From: Knoxdaviesia capensis
Lineage: Eukaryota > Ascomycota > Sordariomycetes > Microascales > Gondwanamycetaceae
NCBI GenBank assembly: GCA_001510575.1
Contig: LNGK01000012.1
Span: 243,986 to 307,985, forward strand
Direction: 5' to 3'
DNA: 64,000 nucleotides
The number at the start of each line of letters is the position of its first letter. The stretch's first letter is position 1. The notes under the pieces are model-generated. The model saw only the letters and a list, made by a program, of their open reading frames with translations, searched no databases and was not told the DNA's origin. Below are positions 56,643-64,000 of the stretch, piece by piece. The translations under genes and the position numbers were made by a program.

Positions 56643-58548
56643 TCATGGCCGGGTAATGTTTGTGCCAACACTCGACATGCTGTCCTTCCGCGACAACGGC
56701 GCCTTGGTTGACCCTTCTTCCGCACTGCGCTCCAAGAACCCGGCCCACAGCTCCGCCAGCGACTCCTTGCCGGTCGGCGCATCGGAGAAGAACTCGGTGT
56801 TGAGCGACGGGCTGCTCGGCGTACGGTGGAACGGCGACACCGGCAGCCGCAAGCTGCTCGCCGATGCACCCGGGCGCGCCAGCCCCGCCTGCTCGCGCTG
56901 CTCGTCGGTCCAGTTCAGGTACTTGGAGATGACCTGGAGGATCTGGAAGCGCTTCGGGTCCGACCGGTCCAGGCTGAGGAAGTGCAGCAGCTGGTTCGTC
57001 ACCACCTGGCGGTCGACGTTGTCCTCGGGCTTCAGCTTCTTGACGAACCGCAGCGCCTTGGTCAGATGGTCGTTCAGCACAATGTTCTCGTGCCGCAGCT
57101 TGCCCAGCAGCAGGTTCTTTTCGGTGACCTCCTTTTCGAACGGCACCGTGCGCTCCAGCTCCTTCGCGAGCCCGTCCTTCGCCTTCTCGGCCTCACTGGC
57201 CCGCGCGTCCGCGTTGTGCACGAGCTGCTTCAGCGCCTGCACTTGCTCCTCGTTCGTCTCGACCAGCTCGCGCAGCTCGCGCTTGCGCGCCTCCTGCAGT
57301 TCTAGCAGCGCATTCTGTAGCCGGTCGATCGCCTTCGCTTGCGCATCGCGCTCCGACGCGACGCTCTCGTAGGCCTGGCTCTGGTTGGCGATCTGCTCTT
57401 CCAGCTCGCCGACCTTATCGGCAAAGCTGTCCTTGATCGATCGCTCCTCCATGGCAATCACCTCCCACTCGCCCATGGCCGTGGTCGATGCTTCGAGCTC
57501 CTCGCGCAGGTGCTGGGTCAGCTTCGTCAGGTCGTCCTTCTCCTTGAGCCAGTTCTGTGCGGACAGGTTGCCGCGGCTGCGCAGACTCGTTAGTTCGCGT
57601 GACGACTCTTGCAGCTCAACTTCTAGGCTCGATATCCGCTGCTCGGACGATTGCACGGTCCTCCGCAGGCTCTCGTTTTGTGTCTCGAGCTCCTCGACTC
57701 GCTCTTTCGCGTCTGCTAGTTCTTGTCGGTCGCGTTGTAACCGGTCGGTAAGGTTGGATTTGAAGGCCTCTAGCCGGCTGCGGAGTTGTAGGTATTTGTC
57801 TTCGGCTTCTTCGCGTTGCGCTTCCTTGTCCGCAACCTCGGCTTTGAGCTGTTCGATCTGCTCGCTGTAGGAGGCTTCCTTCTTGGCCATGGATGCTTCT
57901 AGCCGTTCGGTGTATGATTCCTCCTTCTGCTGCATCTCCTTTCGTAGCTCTTCCATCTGTGCGCGAAGGGTGTTTCGTTCGTCTGTCAACGCATCGAGCT
58001 TCGCTGTCATGTCGCTGGAGGCTTCGACCCCCTTGCTGCTGCCATTGGGCCCGTCACCATTCGCGGTGCCGTTCACGGCGGCAACTGGCTCGTCGGCATC
58101 GGCGTTGCTGGACTGGTCATCGTTCGTGGTTGACGGAGGTTCAGGTGTTTGGTTCGAATCGCCGTGTGGCTAGCAAATGGTGACAGAGGTTTGCCATGTT
58201 AGTTCATGGACCATCCGGATCTCAGGGGCTGGTCGCAATCGATTGCGTTGTGGTGGCCTGATGGCAGGAGTGACGACATTACCTGGACCGGAGTAGACGG
58301 CTCATCGGCACTATCTTCGACGTCGTTTCCGTTCCGCACGTGATTGACATCCAGGGTGTCTTTCGGCTTGTTCGCGTTCTTCTTCTTCTTGCCCGACTTC
58401 TTCTTCCCTACACCACATGAGAAAGCAGCACCACGTTAGATGAAGGCCACCCTTTAAAGAACATCCACCTGCCCAATTCGGAGATTCACAACGTACCAGG
58501 TGCTGGCGACGCAGCTACTATGGGGTCGGTCACGACTGCTGAGGACAT
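56643..58548 (-). CDS. RUD3: Golgin Rud3 (GRIP-related Arf-binding domain)
   Basis: Three exons on minus: 58548-58497, 58407-58283 and 58169-56643; 567 aa. The N-terminus has a Lys-rich GKKKSGKKKK patch and an acidic Ser/Thr-rich linker. Residues about 110-400 are an almost uninterrupted coiled coil (Glu/Gln/Arg/Leu heptads). The GRIP-related Arf-binding (GRAB) domain is at about 409-490, from EKNLLLGKLRHENIVLNDHL to ISKYLNWTDEQREQ. A Ser/Pro-rich tail follows. Rud3, the relative of animal GMAP-210, is a cis-Golgi tether recruited by Arf1, with Erv14 also involved in yeast. Intron phases 1 and 0, with a CTAAC branch in the first intron. Confidence 0.92.
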
Positions 58549-60443
58549 GATGAAAGTGGCCGTAATGTGGTGTGTGTCATTGGACACCACACATCAAGCC
58601 GGGGGAAACGGAGGCGGAGGAGCGCCGAGAGGGGGACGGAAGCGGATTCGCGGAGGTAGTGGTGAGCAGCCGCGCTGAACAGGAAGCAGATAGGAGATCG
58701 GGGGGATAATCGGATAATTTGCGGCGAGCAATCGGCCTCGGTGCTTTCAAACGCCGGAGAGGTGGAGTTGTTGGTAGAGACTCGGCCGGCCGACGATGTT
58801 TCTTTCTTTCTTCCTTTTTTCGTTCCTATTGCTTCTTGGTAAATAACACGTTTGCCGAATTTTTGTGTGGTTCTCTGAGTTTGGATGGCGTTTGGCGGGT
58901 TTGAGAAGTGAAGGCTTGAGGCCCCAAATAAAAACGACGTTCTGGATTCGTGGCGTTCGTTCGACACTAAGCAAACGTGACTTTGCACACGTAAGCTGCT
59001 TTCCCCTGGGAAGGAAGTTCCCTGTAAGGGCGTTTGCTTAGTGCTTGTTTCCGCTGTATATCTTGCAGCGTGCCGATTACAGGGGATGGCAACTATCACT
59101 TTAGGGGCCACTCCTCTGGAATGTCAGCTGCAGTTACTGCCTCCACCCACTGAAACAAACATCGCATGCTTCCCGCTCTGGTGTTATGCGTGTGTGTCTT
59201 GCGCAGGGCTCCCCGCATCCACTCAAAGCTGCGTTTCTCGACCAACATTTGCAGCGTTGCCTTCGTATGCACTCACTCACGGGATCTATTTTACAGGCAC
59301 GGGCAATGCGACGATGCAGGACGACGGTACAGTTCTCCCTGACTGTATGAATGAGAAATAATAGTAGGCTCTCCGTAAGTAATCCAGCACCGACAGATAC
59401 GATGTTGGATGCACCACACCACTTTAGCTTCTTGGGTTGAGGGGGGATACGAGATATTTGAAGACGACACTTCTGCTTCCCGCCCATTCAATACGAGGGA
59501 ACAAGAAATATTAGCATAATAGCTGCTCAGGTTTCCCTCGGCCGTGTTCTTAAGTAGATCGAAAGATTTGAAGCTCCCTTGGCCAATTCATGTGCCCAAT
59601 TTTGTTTCCTGGCCAGCGTCGATCCCCTCTCAAAATCTCCCCTATCTAATCTCCCGCATTTTGCAGTGTGACTATATGCCACCCTGATTTCACTAGTTCC
59701 CCAATGCTGATCCACCCCTCTCTATATGTGTGGCCCGCGAAAAATTTCTTCCACTTTTTTGAACTTTTACCCTTTCTTCTTCACATATTTTCCCCTTCGC
59801 CTCGACATATCCCTTTTGGGATCCAGGGATCGCATCATACCTGTTTCGATGGGCGATTCATACATGTGGGGGCTGAAGCAGAACAAAATCTTACCCTGTC
59901 CTTTATAATCCTACAGCTGCTCGTTTTTTTCCCCCTTCGAGTGTTGTAGGTTCGCTATGGACAAACATCATACATACATCATCATCGTTGCTGGCTCTTG
60001 ACTCTTCCCGGGATCTGGTTTGCTTTTTCAGTGAGCCGACCGGGTTCGTTTGTCTCGGAAGGAGACACGGGTGTGAGAGTGAAACCGCGTGCAAACCAGT
60101 ACATGCATGTGCTCACGGCGTAGAGAAGAAACATGGTATTAGGAAATGCTGTATTTTTCAGTGATCATGGCTTGCTCTACGAGAGTGACGCGATGCTTCA
60201 TGATGAAAGAACAGAACAGAAGAGAAGACGAAACAAAACATTTTAAGAACCTCCCAGCGAAAGCATTGAACATAGAATAGCAAACGAGTACAAACGAAAA
60301 TAAACATGCGCCAGCAGAGAAGACGGTAAAAGGAAACCTATGAGCAGCAACAGAAACAAGGCCGAACGAAGAAGAAAAGAATACAGAAATGCTCGCAAAT
60401 CGCACTCGAACAGGTACCGAGTGTATCACAGGACTTCTTCCGC
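58549..60443. other. Intergenic region RUD3 / NOP15
   Basis: About 1.9 kb: RUD3 promoter, then an inverted repeat (58965-59043), then the NOP15 3' flank. A 193-codon minus-strand frame (58530-59111) overlaps the RUD3 start and leader and lacks domain similarity, so it is not called. Confidence 0.6.
58965..59043. repeat. Inverted repeat (13-bp arms)
   Basis: CACTAAGCAAACG (58965-58977) and its exact reverse complement (59031-59043) flank 53 nt, which themselves contain TCCCCTGGGAA-type dyad symmetry. It may be a small element or an operator-like structure upstream of RUD3. Confidence 0.6.
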
Positions 60444-62332
60444 TTATGCCTTTGTCTTCTTAGTCTTGGTCGTCCGAGTGGTCGTAGCCTTCTTGGCCTT
60501 GGTCTTCTTCTCGGCCGTCTTCTCAGCAGTCTTCTCGACGACGGTAGTCGTAGTCTGCTCCACCACGGCAACAGGCACCTCAACCTCTTTCACGGGCTCC
60601 TTGGTCTCAACCGGCTCAGCGGCCTCGACGGCCGGAGGAGCCTCGATGGCCTTGACCGGCTCCTCCTTCTCAACAGCAGCGGCAGCACCATCCTCGATAG
60701 CGGCCGGCTTGGGAGCAGGCGCATCCTTCAGCGAAGGGGCGGCAAACTCGTAGCCCAGCTGCTTAAGCCGGTTTGCGAGCTTCAGCCGCCGGTTCTTCTC
60801 GCCCGAGATCTTCTTCGCCCACGCCGACTCCGAAAGCGGGCGCTCCAGCTTCTTGCCGAGGATCTTGGAGTGCGGGATCTTCTTGAAGCGGCGGTTCGCG
60901 CCCTGCCACATCTCGCCGTGCACCTGCTCCGGCGCCAGCACGCTGCACTTAAGCAGGTGGCCAAACAGCAGGTAGTTGTTCATGGTCTTAGCCACAATCT
61001 CCGCCGTGCTCGCCTCGGCGAACTCGATGAACGCGTAGTGCTTGCTCGCCCCCGTCGTCTTGTTGCGCGACAGCCGCAGGTTGAGGATCGGCCCAAACTG
61101 AGAGAAGTACTGCTGCATCTCGTTCTCGTAGAAGCCGTGGGGTATCCGTCCAATGTACACCACTCCCGGCTGCTCCTTCGTCGTCACGCCCGCCGCGTTC
61201 TTGCCCTTCTTCGCGCCGCCCGGGATCTTGCCCACGCTCTGGCCGGCGGTGAACTTAGCCACCTTGTTCGAGACGGGGATCTCCTCGCCGGGGTCGAGGC
61301 CGTCGGCGAGAGCCTGCAAAGCGGGATCGATCTCGTCGTCCGAATCGCTGCTCTCTTCGGGTGTCGGGGCCGACGGCTCCGGCTCGACAATGGTGACAGA
61401 CTTCTTGCCGGAAGACTTGGGCGCCGCCTCCTCGGTCGTCGACTGCTTCACCGGGGTATCAATCTTCTCGGCCGCCGCGGCCTCCTTCTTAGCAGCCTTC
61501 TTGGCGCTCTTCTTGGGGGTAGGCTCGGGCTTCTTGACTTCAGCCTCCTCAACCACCTTCTTCGCAGACTCGGGCTTTTTGATGTCCTTCGGGGTATCCT
61601 TCTTCGAAGATTCCTTGGGAGTGGCAGCCTTAGGAGTAGCGGCCTTGGGAGTCTCCTTGGGGGTAGCAGCCTTCTTCGGCGTGTCCTTCTTGGGGGTGTG
61701 CTTCTTGGGAGTCGCCTGCACGGGTTCAGCCACGGGGGCTTCGACAACCTCTTCGGTAGCCGCGGTGGCCTTCTTCTTGGAAGCAGCCTTTTTCGGGGTC
61801 TTCTTCACTGTCTCCTTGACGGGCTCGACCGGGTCCAGAGGCTCGCTGTCCTTAGGAGCGGCAGCAGCCTTCTTCGACTCCTTCTTGGCCTTCTTGGTCG
61901 TCGGCTCGGGCACGGCATCTTCGGGGGTCTCCTTGGCCGCCTTTCTCTTCGAAGGCTCCTTCTTGCTGGTCTCCTTCTTAGTAGTCTCCTTGGCGGGCTT
62001 TTCGGGTTTCGCGGCCGCAACGGGCTCCTCGGCAGGCTCTTCGTCGACCGCCTTGGTCTTCTTGCGGCGAGGCTGGGTGGTATCGTCGGAAGCGGCTACA
62101 CAGAACAGACAATCATGGTCAGACTCAAACCCAGTCCAAGATGAATATACCACCCGTTGTTTATTTACCTTTGCGTTTAGGGGTTGGGACAACGGTCTTA
62201 GCAGATTCGGCCTCCGCCTTCTTCGCAGCCGCTTCCTCTGTAGCAATTGTCAGCTATGATCTTGAAAAATCTGGGATTTTTGGTGCACAATTAGGACGAA
62301 CCTCGAACTTTTCTTCTCAATACCGGAGCCAT
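60444..62332 (-). CDS. NOP15: Nucleolar RRM protein Nop15 (NIFK-like)
   Basis: Three exons on minus: 62332-62302, 62237-62169 and 62095-60444; 583 aa. The core is one RRM at about 345-420: RNP2 is VYIGRI (346-351) and RNP1 is KHYAFIEF. The NIFK/Nop15-specific extension EMWQGANRRFKKIP and WAKKISGEKNRRLKLANR follow. Nop15 binds ITS2 in pre-60S particles and is needed for 27S processing. The yeast protein is about 220 residues. Here a 310-residue N-terminal region of Lys/Pro/Thr/Ala repeats (TPKK- and KETPK-like units) and an acidic then basic C-tail are added, resembling animal NIFK-type disordered tails. Introns of 64 and 73 nt. Confidence 0.92.
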
Positions 62333-63048
62333 TGTAAACACTTGACTGAATTAAATTGCACAATGGGTATCGATGCGGAAGTTGGTGTGAATGTTGGTGG
62401 GTTGGAAGTTGGTAGGTCAGTTCTTGTGCTTTTTTTTCACTTGGTTCATTTTTTTTTTTTTCAAAATTTCTTTTCTGCCATTGGCGGTGAAAGCACGCGC
62501 CCCACTAACGAAAGGTACCTCACCGCTAGACGTTGGTGGTAGGTACAAACTCTCTTATCGGCCGTCGTTGTTCTTATCGCTGTGTTTTTTGTCCTTGGTC
62601 ACATTTCATTCCGATTCGCACGAGCTGCATTTCGCTTCGTTCAAGGCGGTTTCTTTAGAATTTTCTAATACATTTCATATAGTAGTCTCTCTTGTATCCT
62701 GTATAGAGTATCTATTTATCGGGTCGGTTTATTAGCAAACTGTCTCGTTGAGAAATACCTGGTATTGGGATTTGTAGCCGTGGTTTGAGGATGGATGCAG
62801 ACTGGGCACTCGTAAAATTTAGAATCTGGCGGTGTTGGCATACAACTTCAACTTCTCCAATAACAACAAGGCCTTTCCGGACTTCAAGAAACTTGACGCG
62901 TGCACACACACCGAGAAACAAAGAAACACCACTGATCATTCGGCTTCATCTTCATTGCCTCTGAACATCACGCCGTGTTCCTGACGTCTCATTCTTCATT
63001 GATTGCAAATACCCACCGCCTAACCCTAACCCTCAACTGTTACCAGCC
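62333..63048. promoter_or_regulatory. Bidirectional promoter region NOP15 / SMN
   Basis: A 716-bp gap between divergent starts. The NOP15 side has a T-run (near 62450). The SMN side carries the telomere-like TAACCCTAACCCT at 63021-63033, 15 bp before the SMN start codon. Confidence 0.6.
63021..63033. promoter_or_regulatory. Telomere-like TAACCCTAACCCT box
   Basis: Two CCCTAA units next to the SMN start. Single- and double-telomere-repeat boxes occur in promoters of ribosome-biogenesis genes in several eukaryotes (Tbf1- or TRF-like factors). Use in this fungus is not shown. Confidence 0.4.
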
Positions 63049-64000
63049 ATGGAGGGAGCCGCCTCCGTCAATCTGAGCCATGATGAGATTTGGGACGACT
63101 CGATGCTCATAAACTCGTGGAATGACGCGCTCGCCGAATACAAGGTGAATGCTAGCAATCAGCTTGAAGATCCGCACATGTTAATTCAATGACCCCTTAC
63201 AACTAACCGGCCGTATTTCCGAACATGACAGAAGTATCATAGCATCCATGCGTCGGGAATGACGCTGGAAGAATGGGAGGCTGCTGAGGCTGAGAGGAGA
63301 GAAACGTAAGTTAGGCCGGCCCAGACCCCCCAAGGCGAAACAACGAGAGAGATAACAATCTCTTGATAGTGTCAGCCCAGAAGACTTCGCAGGCCTTTTG
63401 CGGAGACCAGAAACCACACACTTGCCTGCCATATCTTCGACTTTGAGACTGATTTGACATTTGACGATGATCGACACAGTGCATTGGGCGAGGACCGGAA
63501 GGAGCCTCAAGATGAGCTGAAGCCGGTTCAGGAACTGCATAAGGGTGAGGAGGCCCGCAACGGGAACGACCAGTCTAGAGATACCGGAGCACCTGTAAGT
63601 CCGCACCCCCCCAATTTTCATTATCTACAACACGTGTATTCTGCCTCCATCCAAGCAAGCATGGGAGAACACCCACACATAGAGAGATCACCAGCCAACG
63701 AGAGAGCACGTCCGCCGATGACGAGGGATTGTGTGTGTGGCATCAGCAATCATTGATACGAGGGAACGACGGGAATCAGAACACAGGGTGCTTCATGGAG
63801 GTGGCAGCGTTTCTCACCCCGTCGCCGGATTGGTTTCTGGTCTGGCTTCCGTCCCTTGTACACCTGCATACACAGATGAAGGGGAAGAGACATGTGTGCG
63901 CTTCGTTGGCACGACAAAGAGAGAACAAGATCGCTGTAGATCACGAAAAGCTTGGCGTGGCGGTGGTTTCTGCGGCTGGCGATCAACGGGCACTTTGTGG
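63049..64000 (+). CDS. smn1: SMN (survival motor neuron) homologue, 5' part
   Basis: Two clear exons, 63049-63144 and 63232-63305, then an uncertain continuation past the right edge. They encode an N-terminal motif with DEIWDDSMLINSWNDAL and EYKKYHSIHA, which is the Gemin2-binding region of SMN as in the fission-yeast protein. SMN with Gemin2 assembles Sm proteins onto snRNAs in the cytoplasm. The third exon probably starts after TTGATAG at 63371 and reads on in frame for about 30 codons to a TGA; a further splice is needed to reach later frames. The conserved C-terminal YG box, needed to confirm the family, is not in the window. Divergent from NOP15. Confidence 0.65.

Noticed and set aside
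58530..59111. Open frame of 193 codons on -
   Set aside because: It overlaps the RUD3 first exon and leader in another frame and has no domain similarity.
60870..62144. Open frames of 424 and 368 codons on +
   Set aside because: Antisense shadows of the NOP15 repeat region; Leu/Gly/Arg- or Ser/Phe-rich translations caused by the Lys/Pro repeats on the other strand.
1..64000. CRISPR array, bacterial operon or virus-like cassette
   Set aside because: No regularly spaced repeats with unique spacers, no operon-like packing, and the intron-bearing genes are fungal.

Overview
This window is nuclear DNA of a filamentous ascomycete (Pezizomycotina, probably a Sordariomycete-like fungus). The evidence is monocistronic genes separated by long spacers, short introns (64-151 nt) with GT...AG ends and CTAAC-type branch sites, pyrimidine-rich leaders on the coding strand, and fungal protein families: Spb4, Ftr1/Fet3, Pis1, Avt2, a GPI-type aspartic protease, Get1, Rud3, Nop15 and a fungal SMN. 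I cannot name the species from the sequence alone.

Layout. 1-6.9 kb: no convincing gene. 6.96-15.7 kb: Dgk1-type diacylglycerol kinase (-), the 60S-biogenesis helicase Spb4 (+) and a mitochondrial-looking PP2C phosphatase (-). 17.0-29.2 kb: a reductive iron-uptake pair, permease Ftr1 (-) and ferroxidase Fet3 (+), pointing away from each other across about 8.5 kb of gene-free, microsatellite-rich DNA. 29.7-32.6 kb: phosphatidylinositol synthase Pis1 (-), with an apparent AT-AC intron, and an Ada/AraC-type alkylation-response regulator (-). 33.0-36.3 kb: an accessory or decaying zone with a disrupted SnoaL-like gene, an old 11-bp-period minisatellite and an unresolved coding-like locus. 37.0-42.6 kb: vacuolar amino-acid transporter Avt2 (-) and a secreted GPI-anchored aspartic protease (-) with a long CT-rich upstream tract. 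42.6-50.9 kb: gene-free, with one near-perfect long hairpin. 50.9-58.5 kb: a PTAR1/Ecm9-like prenyltransferase alpha subunit (-) divergent from Get1 (+), a conserved membrane protein of unknown function (+) and the golgin Rud3 (-). 60.4-64 kb: the ribosome-assembly RRM protein Nop15 (-) divergent from the 5' part of an SMN homologue (+) that continues past the right edge.

Common themes are lipid and membrane biology (Dgk1, Pis1, Get1, Rud3, the prenyltransferase subunit), ribosome and RNP assembly (Spb4, Nop15, SMN), and iron and amino-acid transport. The strongest unusual signals are the AT-AC intron in PIS1, the 37-bp-arm hairpin at 44.6 kb, the 24-bp double-E-box palindrome in the GET1 divergent promoter, the six-fold GATA-site cluster upstream of SPB4, and the 11-bp minisatellite at 33.9-34.7 kb. 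All exon boundaries were read by eye from splice signals and reading frame.
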